Below the pieces are notes generated by a model, which was not told the origin of the DNA, searched no databases, and saw only the letters and a program-made list of their open reading frames with translations. Below, piece by piece: positions 1 through 12,600 of a DNA stretch of 64,000 nucleotides. Within the stretch, counting starts at the first letter, position 1, and the number at the start of each line of letters is the position of its first letter. Source of the stretch: Lumnitzera littorea (lineage: Eukaryota; Streptophyta; Magnoliopsida; Myrtales; Combretaceae); NCBI GenBank assembly GCA_024138015.1, contig JAMXBB010000001.1, forward strand, positions 92,240,684 to 92,304,683. The letters run 5' to 3'. Made by a program: the position numbers and the translations under genes.

Positions 1-2372
1 AGTTTTAGTTGTTTTTTATTCTATTTTTGTAAAAATAGTAAATAAGCTCTAAAATTATGATTTTTGGTTTCCTTAGGTAATTTTTCATGTAGAATCCAAA
101 AATGCAACCAGATTCTTCAATTTCCAATTCAAAATATGTATTCCTTAAGGAACTAGGCTAAAAATGAACCTTTATTCCAATTTTTAATAGCCTAAATGAT
201 GTTGTTTTGATTCCAAAATTTATGTACAAACATTTCAACATATCTATTTTGATTCCATAAAAAGAGTTTTCAAAAATTCAAAAGTTAAATTTTTAGGTTT
301 TCCTTAGCTAGCATACATATGGTTGAAATTACCTAAAATAAGTGTTTGCTGAAATAATAGGGTCTTGAAGTGTTAGTTTATTGCTGTATTTGAGGTTTGA
401 AGTTTTTTGTTAGAGTGTTGGAGTGAGGAAGGGTGTGGATGTTGGAGTCGTGTGATTTGAGAATTCAAAGTATGTTTGGTGCAGGTCAAAAGGTAAGTTA
501 GAATGTAACCTGGTGTTAAGCTTGATTTTTCCGAGTTTTTATTATTATTTTTAACTCGATTAGTATTAAAACCCTAACCCAATTAATATTAACCCTCAAC
601 TAGGAGTTAAGAAATATTAAGACTTTTTGAAAGAATTTTATAAACTTTTGAAGTCACTACCCGATCGTAGTCAAGAAAAGGTTAGATTAAAACCAATTGA
701 ATAGACTGATTTTAATCTAAACACTAAGTTGCATAAAAAACCAAATTTTTTTTTTTTATAAAAGGTTTTTGAAAACCAAAGATTTTAGATCCAAATACTA
801 TCCTATTAAACCTTTAATGGGTACCACTTTTTAACTTTCCAAATTTGGATTCACTTTTCAATAATACCCTTCTAAAAGAAAACATCCAATTACATGTAAG
901 CAAGTAAATAACATTAATCCTATTAAAAAGGGATAATTGAACTATTATTTGCAAAGATGTAAAAAGAAAACTTTTCATACTTTAAGTTACCCCGTATTTG
1001 TGTATAAGTGCTTATGTACCTGCTATTCGGAATTAGACTTTTATAGTTCTTTTCCAAAAACTTTAGCGGGTTAGTTGATTTTAATTTTCAAAAAAGAGTT
1101 GGGTTTATGTTTTGACTTGATTTGAGTTGTTTAAGGGAATTTTCTAAAAGGGTCATAAATTGAGCATTTTACTTGTTTGGAAAGTTTCTAAAGGTGCCTT
1201 AATAATGGGTTGATTTTTTGTTTATTTGGAAAATTAACCTTTCTGAGTAACAAAACAATTTTTTCTAACTTCTATTATTTTTCTTTATTTTATTTTATCT
1301 TATCTATTTTTTTGCTATTTTATCATATATTTCTTATTTAAGTTTTAACTGAGAAAAGAAAATTTAAAACTAAGTTACTCTACTTTTTTTTTTCTCTTTT
1401 TTTTTGTTTCCTTTTTCCTTTTTTTTTTAATTTTTACAATTACAATGCTTAAATAAATAAGAAGGAAAAAATAATCAAAACAAAGGAATTATAAAAAGGC
1501 CAAACTAAATGGGATACAGGCATGTAGGTTGGATCCTGGGTATGTGGATCGAGTCGAGTCGTCCATCTGGGTCAAAGCTCCACTTGGGTTGAAGAAGAAC
1601 CATAGCAGCCTTAGGGTCGATTCAAGTTGATTCACTCACCAAAACGAATGGGAGAAGTTGAATTTATGAGTTTTTAATTAGACTTGGCGAGGGTAGAAAC
1701 AATGCTACGGAGTTATATGGTGGTTTAAGTGATGGTTGAACTCGATCGCCGACGGTGGTGGTGATCAACACATGAAAGTGGTTGCTAGGGTTCAATCAAA
1801 TGTTAGCTCTTGGGTCTTTGATGGTGTTAAAACTAGTGGAGGTAGTAGATTTGCTCGAAAACCACCAAAGAGTAGTGGTTTTAGAGAAAGAAGGTGAAGC
1901 TCGAGGGTTTGATAGAGAAAGCTCAGATTCTTGCTTATAGAGAGTATGGATGAATAGATTTGTTGGAAATTGAGCTTAAGGACCCTTTATATACTGAAAG
2001 AAACTTAACTCAACATGGAAAGGACCATTAACAGTCAAATCGGCTATGAATGGTGGTGCTAGATTTTGAGTTTTTTTTTTTCACTTTTTTAGAGCCAATT
2101 TAATATTAGATTTTGACTAAATTTAGACAAAGTTTAGGGCCCAATTCATAGTATCCCAAGCCCTCTTTTAATTCTTGCATTCAATTTGATAGAAATTGCC
2201 CAAGAAAAAGGATTAAATTGGGTCAAAAATGGAGACATCGCATTGTTATTTTTTTCCTTCCTTAAGGCCGTAATTGTGAGATTTTAGAGAAGTAAATGGA
2301 GGGTGCATGGTCACATGCCATGGGCCCCTACACGTACATTGCAAAAAATTTAGGCACACAATGATGGGCCCT
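1..2372. other. AT-rich, LTR-like non-coding region
   Basis: No open reading frame of note and no recognised gene. The stretch at 1500-2060 is less AT-rich than its surroundings and looks like retroelement LTR or leader sequence. A TATA-like string on the minus strand (complement of positions about 1988-1996, reading TATATAAAG) would fit a minus-strand LTR promoter. I could not find a second copy in the window, so this is only a suggestion; decayed gypsy LTR or unclassified repeat are both possible. Confidence 0.3.
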
Positions 2373-3281
2373 TAATATGAGGCAAGTACACCTATCAATT
2401 TATAGTATAGCGAATATAAGTTTGAATGTCGATCCCTCAAAGATTCTAACTACTAGTACTCACTAGGTCTCTATTATCTAACCAGTAAATTAAATTTCAA
2501 GAAACTTAAGGAACCTAAATTAAATTGTAGCAACTAATAGATTAACATCTAATTAAGAATTATTTAAGAACTTAAATAAGAAAGCAATAAAAGAATAAAC
2601 TGATTCAAGATTCAAAAATTGTACCTAGATCTTTGCTTCCCCTAGATCTAACGTATGATTTTCCTAAAGATAATCAAATTTATTCTTTAATCTTTCTTGA
2701 TTGGAAGAATTCTCTACTAAAGTTAATCACTTTCTTAAGTCAATTAACCCTAACCCTAAAATCACTTATTAAAATCTCTTATTAATAGCATGACCTAAGA
2801 TTGCATTATTAGACAATAAATTCTCTACACCTTAATTTAAAATTCTGGAAGAATCTTGCAAATTATCTCTAATCTTGTAATAATCCTCATGCCTAAATCT
2901 AATCTTATAAAAAATATCTCCATTCTTTTATAAGATATCAAACTCTAAATCACTATTTGTGGAAATAATAACGTAAATCATAAAACAAACATAGTTAAGT
3001 CAAGAAAAGACTAAAGAATTAAATTAATCAAACAATAATATTATCACATGAATAAATCTAGGTTCTACAAGACCTAGATATCAAAGACTACTCACTATAC
3101 ATTGCACAATAAGAATCTAACAACAAAGAGTAGAAAATTATAGGAAAGAAAATCGAGACGTCTAAAGAAAAATTGAATCTTAAAATCTTCTTTGCACTTG
3201 GCTTTCTTAAGTGTTTTTGGCTTGGAAAACTCTCTAAAATTCGTATGTAATATGTTATCCCCAAAACAAACCTTAACAAGG

Positions 3282-3291
3282 CCTTATATAG
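3282..3291 (-). promoter_or_regulatory. TATA box of the Athila-like LTR
   Basis: The plus strand reads CTTATATAGG, so the minus strand has CCTATATAAG. It sits about 900 bp before the LTR's internal edge, the expected layout for a U3 promoter followed by R-U5 on the minus strand. Predicted from sequence only. Confidence 0.45.
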
Positions 3292-4164
3292 GAAGTGAAT
3301 AAAAAAATAAGTCAATTGGAAAAGGCATGACGAGGGATACGATCGTGTCTTTTGGTCATGTATTGGGCTGTAATGGTTGAAAATAAACTCCAAATTCGCT
3401 TGGAAACATTATAGTCATGTCGCTCGGTTGTATTGATCTTCAAACCTTCATAACTTGCTCATTTTAGCTCCAATTTGAGTGAATTTGTTTCTCTCTTCTC
3501 ATTTTCTCACATAAATCGTCTCAAAACCTAGATAACAAAATTTTACTCAATTAAGTATTATTATCTAAAAATAAACTCAAATATCAAGGAAAATAATTAA
3601 AAATCACCATATAAAATATGTATAATTAAGAACTTATCAAACTTCCCCACACTTAAGAATTTGCTTGTTCTTAAGTAAATAAATCAAAGAAAAATTAGGG
3701 TAAGAATTCTTAAGTTAAAAACCATCATTACTTAGGAAACCAACCAAAATTTGCACTTAACCCGGAAAGATTCAACTTGCAAATCCAATTAATTTTCTTT
3801 AAATAACTTCGTTAACTCTTATACTTAATCTTTTTTCTCAATGTCCAAAAGACACAAAGTACTAGAGTTCATAAGCTAATTTATGTAAATTAAAGTTTAA
3901 CCAAATTATTTAATCAACGATTTTCGTACTCAAGATTAGATTTTAACATCTCACCAATTAAAAAAGAGTCATAAAAATTTTAAACCTACTTAACTAAAAT
4001 GTATGCAACCCTCTCTCAAATCTCGTTAAGCGCTATAATTCAAAGTAAACACATATTACATTCACCCATCCTTTAATCATCCCCTTAAAACATGCTTTCG
4101 TTGGGAAGGCTTCAAATTCTCTAAATTTATATTATTAATTAAGCACATTATTTAAGAATAACTG

Positions 4165-4375
4165 TATTCGTAGAAAGAAAAGATTTTGCTCTTCTGACAA
4201 ACTAAGACCAATCCATACCAACTTAGCCTTCGTATTGATAGTGAGAAATAACCTCGCTCTTCTGAGAGACCAAAACCGATTCATACCGATTCATTTTTTA
4301 AGCTTATTTTTGTATCGGCAGTAGAATTTAACCTCACTTTTTTTAGGAACCAAGGTGAATTCTTATCAATTTTGC
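4165..4375. repeat. Triplicated U3 module in the left LTR
   Basis: Three diverged tandem units of about 70-80 bp. Each contains a CTCACTCTTCT-like core, then a GGACCAAGACCGATTCATACC-like stretch (or a decayed form), then a GTATTGGTAA-like spacer. The same three units are present in the right LTR at about 11505-11725, so the array predates insertion. It lies in U3, upstream of the TATA box, where enhancer repeats are typical. Confidence 0.65.
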
Positions 4376-6444
4376 GTCTTTTTTTATTTTTTATTTCATT
4401 TATATTACTCTCTACCTCCAACTATTTCAAGTTTTCAGAGGTTTCTCAAAAAAAAAATTTTATTTGTTTGTTTTCCAAGAATTATAGGGCTTTAAAATCA
4501 TCTAAGAGAAAAGCATACATCAAAGTAAGCTTCAAAAATAATCATGACTGACTCATAACCAGTGATGTTACTCTAATCCTAAATACTAAAATCCTATGCT
4601 AAATAATTTTTAACTTTACTCTACATAGATTTCACCTATCAACTCTAACATAGTATAACTCAAACATCAAAGAGCAAGTATTCAAATTACATTCAACTTA
4701 GTGGAAGTTACTAATTTTCGAATAATTGCAAGTTAATAAAACAATAAAATTGACTTAAATAGAAAAAATTGGTCTCCTAAGTAACAAAAGTTTCTATAAA
4801 TTTCTATATCCCCTTCCTTATACTTAAAACCGTACATTATCCCTAATGTACGAATTAAGTCACATAATGAAAAATATATCAATCAAACCAGTCATGAATA
4901 AGATGATATAAAAATAGGAAAGAAAAACTAATACTCCCCTAAAAATTTAAGTAACACGATTCATTAATGTTAGAAGTTTGAATTTAAAGTAGTCTAAATC
5001 AAACGCAATCTCCAACATGAACTTCAAATTTCCAAGACCTTGACCTAGTAGCAAGACTCAATCAACTTCACAATCCTCCTAATAAGAGGCATCAACCATA
5101 AAATCATCCATGTCCTCTTCATATTCTTCATCCTTTTCCTCATCATCGACATCTTTAACTAAACTCTACTCCTGAGCTCCTTCCTCTTAACTTGTAATTT
5201 AGCTATTGGTACCATGTTTCTCTACAAAAGAAAACATGATTCAAGTCAAATTTCCAATAAACTAGAGCTTCCCAACACTTGGAATAAAGAAATAAACCAA
5301 AAATCATAACTGAGTGTGGAAAATAAACACTATAACTCATTGAAGAATTTTGTCAAACACATGGTATGCATGCAAAATGTAGTTATATTCTTGAGAAATC
5401 CTTCATGCAATCCTAACAACTATTGTTACAGAAGAAATTCTAAGCATACTTAAACTCCTAATTCCACTTAAACTCCTAATTCCTCAATGACATAAGTCAA
5501 TAGCACTTGTATGTTGATTAAACACTAAAGCCCTAAGTGCTGAAATGAAGAATAAGGTATATAAAGCAATGAAATTTAATACTTCAACTCAAACATGCAA
5601 GAATCACATGCCTATAGTAATGTACCGTAAGTGATACGATTGTGTCACAACCCATATCTTTCAAACCCAAAGATTAGTGCCAATTCAAGAACACGATTGT
5701 GTTCTTCATGCACATCATTACTAAAATACTAAAACAAACAACATCCATCATAACTCACACTTACTAAATAGAATCATGCAAAAGGCCTAAGAAAAAATGG
5801 AATCTAAATAAGTTCTTTCATGAAAAATTCAAGAAAAACGAGAGATATTAAGAACTTACTGGAGTATTTGAAGTAAAGTGCACTTAGGAAATATTCAATT
5901 AGTGTAAGTGATGGATTGTGAATCAAAGAAGGTTATGAGTGTGTTCTTTTGTGTGTTTAGGCATGAGTGAGAGAGCAAATGAGAGGAATAACTCATGTAT
6001 GTATTTTTGTAAAAGAAGAAGTGAAGAAAGGGCTATAGGTCGTAACTTTTTATATTGGGCGTAACATAACCCGAGATATGACTGTATCTCATAATCGTAT
6101 AACCTTCTGTGGTGTGCCCAATACTTCACCTAGTACTAACATGGTTTGAGATACGACCGTGTCTCGTGACTGTGTACTCTTTTATGATGCATGCATGTGC
6201 ATCATCTAGAATTGACAAGGTCCAAGACACAACTGTGTCTTTGAACCGTGTAGTACATTGTTTTGTAGTTTTTTCTTTTAACTTTTATTATTTTTATTTT
6301 AATTTATGTATGCCTAATCTAAATGCATAAATTCAAAAATAAAAGAAACTTAAAGAAACAAAAGTACTAAACTAAAAAATGAATTAAAGGAATCTAATGC
6401 AAAAAATTAAACTAAAAGGAAAACTTATTATGTTGCACTTATCA

Positions 6445-7180
6445 ATTTTGAAATTTCATTTAGCTTCCAAGGCATTGCCTTGAAAACCCTGTAGAGGATG
6501 CTGTCCCCTTGACCCCTGGCCGTTAACCGATTAGCGAGACTGTTGTATGCATAGAGCAACATAAAAACAAATTTAACCCTAAAGTGAAGAATAAAAGTAT
6601 TAAAGTGCTAAAATAGGCAATAAAAATTGCTAACATAACCTACCGGCTTAGGTTACCTCCTAAGAGTGCTATTTTTAATGTCAATAGCATGACAAGATTT
6701 ATAGGTTACTTACCTTCATCCATGTAGAGATGGATCTCCATCTTTATCTCGCTTTTAAACCCTCCAAATAAGGCTCGACTTACCCTTTTTCCATTAGTAT
6801 AGGAAATTCTCTTGTCTAGTTGCATAACTTCTACCAAGTTTTTACTTATCACTCCACTCATCAAACTTGTGTTGCTTGAGTCTTTTCTTTTTATTCACTT
6901 TTCGCTTAGATAGAGTAGTTGTCGGTAACTTTGAGCTCCTTACTACAAAAGCATATTCTAAACAATCTTCTTAGTGTTTCTGCTCCAAGACTGGTAGTTT
7001 TACTTTGGGAAGCTCTAACTTTCCTTCCTTTGGTCTACAAAATAGTTTAATCCCTGTCTTCACCACATTGGGTTCATTAACTCCCAACTGAGCTATAGTT
7101 TCTGAGTGATTAAGGGTTTTCACCATTTCTCCATCTCCCGTTTCTAAGCAATTGTTCATAAGTTCTTTGATAAGTGTTTC
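6445..7180 (-). pseudogene. Internal 3' region of the Athila-like element, pol deleted
   Basis: Sequence between the protease and the left LTR. It includes a short open stretch at 7159-6971 (62 codons) that looks like the degenerate continuation after the protease, and a segment near 6650-6690 that may be the tail of a longer pol-type ORF. No YxDD reverse-transcriptase box, no RNase H and no integrase motif can be found. In a full-length element several kilobases of coding sequence are expected here, so a large deletion is the simplest reading. Confidence 0.5.
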
Positions 7181-7777
7181 CTACATACATTTAGTAAAAA
7201 CAACATTAGAAGTATCACCATCATAGCTTATGCTCTTTAAATCAAGGGACTTGTGCATTAAATCTGGATTCTGGAAAATAATTTCCCTATCTTTGACCCT
7301 TAAGATGAGCTTACATTTATTGACATCAAACATGGCCTTAGCAGTAGCTAAGAAGGGTTTACCTAAAATTAATGGTACCTTGAGATCCTCATCTATATCG
7401 AGGATAAAAAAATTTATATGGAAAATGAATTTATCAACTTGCATTAGAACATCCTCTATGATGCCTTTAGAGTATGTGGTGGACCTATTAGCTAATTGAA
7501 TGCACATGCATATTGGTGTAAGTTCTCCTAACCCTAGCTTTTTAAACAACTTAAATGGCATCAGGTTTATATTGGCTCTAAAATTTACTAAAGTATTATT
7601 TACTAACAACTTTCTAAGCATACAAGAAAGAGTAAAACTTCCTGGATCTTGTAATTTCTTTGGCAACTTCTTCTGGGGTAGTGTGGAGAATTCCTCGTTC
7701 AATGTGACAATTAAAAGATCCTCCAACTTCCTCTTGTTCGACAAAAGATCCTCGAGGAACTTTACGTAACTTGGCAT
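7181..7777 (-). pseudogene. Retropepsin-like aspartic protease, Athila type, inactive
   Basis: A 198-codon open stretch matching the gag-pro junction and protease of plant Ty3/gypsy elements. Recognisable blocks are a KKLPKKLQDPGSFTL-like lead-in (about residues 36-50), the position of the catalytic loop (about 67-73), a conserved GLGELTP block (about 82-88), GIIEDVLMQVDKFIF (about 104-118) and LILGKPFLATAKAMFDV (about 136-152). The family's catalytic D-L-G-A motif is here N-F-R-A-N, so the essential aspartate is gone. It sits directly downstream of gag in transcription order, separated by stops. As it stands it cannot be an active protease. Confidence 0.8.
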
Positions 7778-8299
7778 CTACAGTAAAATATCAACAAGAG
7801 GTAAGTTCACGTGAAGTTGTTTAAAAAGATCAAGGAATTTTTCGAATTGCTTGGTTAGATTAAGGCAATCTTGCTTAAGGAGCTATGGATATAGAATGGG
7901 TGGCTTGTACTCCTTCACCTTTTGTGGCTCTATACCCTCTTTTAATCTCAACAGTTTTGAACTTTCCTTACCCTTGACCTCTACTTCTTTCTCAAATGTT
8001 TCCTTATCCTCCTTCATCTCAACTTGTAGCTGTCTACCACTTCTCAAGGTCATTGCATTGACATATTCCCTAGGTTTGTTTTAGTGTTCCCAAGTAGTGA
8101 TCCTTGTTGTCTCTCGTTCAACATCCTAGCAATCTAGCCAATTTGATTTTCCAAGTTATAGATAGAAGCTTCTTAGTTCCTTAAAGAGGCCTCTGTTTGT
8201 TGCATTCAAGCCTCATTGGATTGAATATATTTTTCCAGGAGACACTCCAACTTATTCTCTAGGGCTGGTGGGGAAGTTATAGGTTGTTGAAAATTAGGT

Positions 8300-9300
8300 G
8301 GAGGCAAATTTGATCTTTGTTGAGGCTGATTCTTTGCTTACTACTACTAGCCTTGATCTTGATTTTGACATCCCCATGGAAGATTAAGGTGATCTCTCTA
8401 CCCCAGGTTGTAGGTATTGCTGTAAGGATTATATTAAGGTCTTATAGGTTTCCCCAAAAAATCCACTTATTCCATTTGCTCATAACCTACAATCCCCTCT
8501 TAAATGAAGTTGTTGGGGTTGAACTGTGGTTGTTGCAAACCATTCGAGAGGGATTCAATTTTCTTATTCAACATCTCTACTTAAGTGGCTAGAGACTGTA
8601 CATTGTTGAGCTCAAATACATTTGTGACTTTTTGCTTCCCCCTAGGGTTCTCCCACTAATAATTATTCATAGCCATACCTTCTATCAGAGCCTAGACTTC
8701 CTTGGGCATCTTGATATTGCGTGTACCTTTGGCTACTACATCTATCATTTGTCTTATAGAGGGGTTGAGACCATTGTTAAAGGTTTGCAATTCCATCCAA
8801 AAAGGATGGCCGTGGTGTGGACACCGTCTTAGCAAATCCTTAAAGCGCTCCCAAGTATTATATAAGGTCTCGCCATTTGTCTGGGCAAAAGATGAGATGT
8901 CGACTTTAAGCTTTGCAGTTTTCATGGGCAGAAAAAACTTCTCCGAGAATTTTTCCACCAATTTGTTATAGGTTATGATTGAATTCCTTCTTAAGGAATT
9001 CAACCATTGCATGGCTCAATCGTATAACGAAAATGGAAAGAGGTGTGGCCAGATTGAATCATCAGTTGCCCCGTTAATCTTGAAAGTATCACATATTTCC
9101 AAAAAACTAGAAATATGTGCATTAGATCTTCGTCTTAGAGGCTGTCAAATTGTATAAACTACTACACCATCTGAATAATGTTTGGCTTAATCTCAAAGTT
9201 ATTAGTTGCAATAGTTGGTCGGTTGATGTAAGACTGGGTACCAATTAATGACGATTGGGAATAGTTCGACATGGTCCGATTCTATTCCCTATTGTTGGCC
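8300..9300 (-). pseudogene. Retrotransposon gag (Retrotrans_gag type), degraded
   Basis: Reading on the minus strand from about 9280, fragments match the capsid region of Athila-like gag. The clearest piece is the 106-codon open stretch at 9012-8692, with the conserved W-L-N-S-L, LVEKFSEKFF, SFAQTNGETLYNTWERFKDLLRRCPHHG-type and LQTFNNGLNPSIRQMIDVVAKGT-type segments. The N-terminal half (about 9290-9013) is in another frame with stops. C-terminal linker sequence continues to about 8100. No CCHC zinc knuckle was found. A gag of this type packages retroelement RNA; this copy is non-functional. Confidence 0.8.
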
Positions 9301-9654
9301 ATGATGTTGTCGAGTAAGCTCTCGTGATTGCTTTACTACTTGATCGTTAACTTCACCCTCTAACAACTCTACTTCATCTTTCAATCTAATAGGAGATCCT
9401 TAGTTTATTGCCTTCATTATTTCTTTGATAGATAATTGCCTTAAATTGTGTAAAGCTGTCCTCTCAATCTCAAGATTGATTTTAATCAAATCCTTTGACT
9501 AGCTTCTTATCATGCATTGCACCAAAGAAAATAGAGAATTTAGTTAAGATCACACCAAGAAAATAAAAAAAATTCAAGAAAAGGAAAGAAATCAAGAAAA
9601 GATAAAAAAAAAAGGTTAGATTAATATATCTACTAGCTTTCTTAATATCAAAAG

Positions 9655-9672
9655 TCCCCGCCAACGGCGCTA
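9655..9672 (-). other. Primer-binding site, tRNA-Asp type
   Basis: The plus strand reads TCCCCGCCAACGGCGCTA. This differs at two of 18 positions from the 3' end of plant tRNA-Asp as I know it. Priming by tRNA-Asp is typical of Athila elements. The site lies six bases from the LTR edge and sets the element's orientation as minus. Confidence 0.75.
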
Positions 9673-9678
9673 AAACCT

Positions 9679-12600
9679 TGATATGACACAAGTGTACCTA
9701 TTAGTTTATAATATAACAGATATAAGTCCGAATGTCGATCCCTTAAAGACTTTGACTATTAGTACTCACTAGATCTCTATTATCTAACTAGCAAACTAAA
9801 TTTCAAGAAACTTAAAGAACCTAAATTAAATTGTAGTAACTAATGGATTAACATCTAATGAAGAATGATTCAAGAACTTAAACAAGAAAGCATTAAAAGA
9901 ATAAACTAATTCCAGATTCAAAAACCATATCTTGATCTTTATTTCCCCTAGACCTAACATGTGAATTCCATTAAAGATAATTTATTCCTCAATTTTTCTT
10001 GGTCGAGAAAATTCTCTACTAAAGTTAATCACTTTTTTAAGCCAATTAACCTTAACCCTAAAATCACTCATTAGAATCTCTTTTTAATAGTATGACTTAA
10101 GATTGTATTATTAAATAATGAATTCTCTATACTTTAATTTAAAATTCCAAAAGGATTTTACAAATTATCTATAATTTTGCAACAACCATCATCAACTATG
10201 CATAAATCTAATCTTATAAAAAATTTCTCAATTCTCTTATAAGATATCAACCTCTACATTATTACCTGCAATAATAATAACCTAAATCATAAAGTAAACA
10301 TAATTGAGCTAAGAAAAGACTAAAGAATTAAGTTAATCAAACAATAATAGTATCACATGAATAGATCTAGGCTTCACAATACCTAGATATACATCGCAAA
10401 ATAATAATCTAAAAACAAAGAGTGGAAAATTGTAGAAAAGAAAATCATAAAGTTTAAATAAGAATGAATCTTGAATTCTTGATGATCCCCTTACTCCTTG
10501 ATGATCCCCTTACTCCTTGAGTGTTCTTATCCTGAAAAGCTCTCCAAAAATTTGTATTTAATCTATTCTCTCACTTAAATAAACCTTAACAAGGACACAA
10601 CCGGTAATACAGCCGTATCTCTTAGTTGTGTCCTTGGCTATATCACATTTTCATTTTTCATTTTTTTTCTTTTTTAAACTAGAAATTACATAACCAAGGA
10701 CATGGTCATATACTAGGTTGTGATAGTTGAAAATAGGCTCCAAATTCGCTTAGAAACGATATAGTCATGTCGTTTAGTTGTGTCGATCTTCAAATTTTCA
10801 TAACTTGCTTATTTTAACTCTGAATTGAGTGAAATTTATGTTTATCTTCTCATTTTCTCATATAGATCATTTCAAAACTTAGAAAACAAAATTTTACTCA
10901 ATTAAGTATCATTATTTAAAAATAAACTTAAATTTCAAGGGAAAATCATGAAAAATCACTAATTAAAATATAACTAATTTAAAACTCATCAAACTTCTCC
11001 ACATTTAAATTTTCTCATCCTTAAGCAAATAAAACAAAGAAAAATCAGGACAAGAATTCTTAAGTTAAAGTAAAAATCACTACCTAGAAAACTAGTCAAA
11101 ATTTACACTTAACCTAAAAAAAAGAAAAAATCAACTTACAACTTCAATCAATTTTCTTTAAATAACTTCCTTAACTCCTTTTCTTAATGTTCAACAAACA
11201 CAAAGTACTAGAGTTTATAAGCTAATTCATGTAAATTAAAGTTTACTTAGATCATTTAGTTAAGGATTTTTATACTCAAGATCAAATTTAACATCTTGCC
11301 AACTAAGGAAGAGTTGTAAAAATTTTAACCTACTTAACTAAAATGTATACAACATTCTCTTCAATCTCGCTAAGCACCATAATTTAGAATAAACACATAT
11401 TATATTCACTCATCTTCTGATTATGCCCTTAGCACATACTTTCATTGGGAAGGCTTAAAATTCTCTGGATTTATATTATTAATCACATTATTTAAAGACA
11501 ATTTTGTTGGTAACGAGGTAACGAGAAAGGATCTCACTCTTCTAACGGACCAAGACCGATTCATACCAACTTAGCCCTCATATTGGTAACGGTAAGAACC
11601 TTGCTCTTTTAAGGGATCAAGGTTTATTCATACCAATCTATTCTTTCAATTTACTTTGGCATTGGCAATGGAATCCAACCTTATTATTCTAAGGGACTAA
11701 GGTGAATTCTTACTAATATTGCCTTTTTGTAATTAATTATTCATTCATTTATATCACTTTCTACCTCTAACTATTTCAAATTTTCAAGGGTTTCTCAAAA
11801 GACAATTTCATCTATTTGTTTATTAAAGATTATAAGGCTCTAAAAATTTCTAAGAGAAAAGTATATATCAAAGTAAGCTTCGAAAATAATCATATTTAAC
11901 CCTTAATTAGTGATGTTGCTCTAATCCTAAGTCCTTAAAATCCTAAGCTAAATAACCTGTAACTTTACTCTACAAAGATTTTACCTATCAACTCTGACAT
12001 CGTGTAAATCAATCATCATGGATCAAGTATTCAAATTTATTCAATTCAATCTCATTAGAAGTTTTCAATTTTCAAATAATTGCAAGTCAATAAAACAATA
12101 AAATTGGGTTAAATACAAAAAATTGATCTCCTAAGTAGCAAAAGTTTGCAAAAATTTCCACATCCCTTTCCTTACACTTAAAGCTGTACATTCTTCCTAA
12201 AGTACAAATTAAGTCACATAATAAAAAAATAAATCAATGCAAACACGTAAGAATAAGGGAATAGAAAAGTAGGAAAAGAACTAGTACTCTCATGAAAATT
12301 GAGAATCTCAAATGCACAAAAGCCATAAGTTATAAAGTAACCCACATCAAATTTGTAAACGCAAAAACTGAACATTTCCATGTAGAAGCTTAGACCTTCA
12401 ATTCCAGCATAAAGAAGCAAGTCATTCCATCAAAACACAAAAGAAGACAAAAAAGAGAAAAGCAAAACAAAGAAAAACAAAAACAAATCCTAAAGAAAAA
12501 AAAAAAACAATAAGAAAGTCCAGAAAAGAAAACCAACCTTATGAACTTAAGTACATCCCAAGCAATTAAAGTGAAAAGAAAAATAATTGCATCCTCCTAA

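Larger units (their letters stand above)
2373..6444 (-). repeat. Left (3') LTR of the Athila-like element
   Basis: About 4.07 kb, unusually long for an LTR. It aligns along most of its length with 9679-13280; for example 2440-2580 matches 9745-9880 and 4080-4240 matches 11426-11590. Read on the minus strand it starts TGATAAGTGC at 6444, and its other edge at about 2373 matches the sequence next to the primer site of the right copy. A minus-strand TATA box (complement of about 3282-3291, CCTATATAAG) would place the transcription start near 3255. That gives U3 of about 3.1 kb and R-U5 of about 0.9 kb. No gene inside; short ORFs here are chance. Confidence 0.8.

Noticed and set aside
3088..3393. 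101-codon open frame on the minus strand within the gypsy LTR
   Set aside because: Not open in the homologous stretch of the other LTR; chance frame.
9655..9672. Possible tRNA gene
   Set aside because: Only the 18-nt primer-complementary end is present, no cloverleaf; it is a retroelement primer-binding site.
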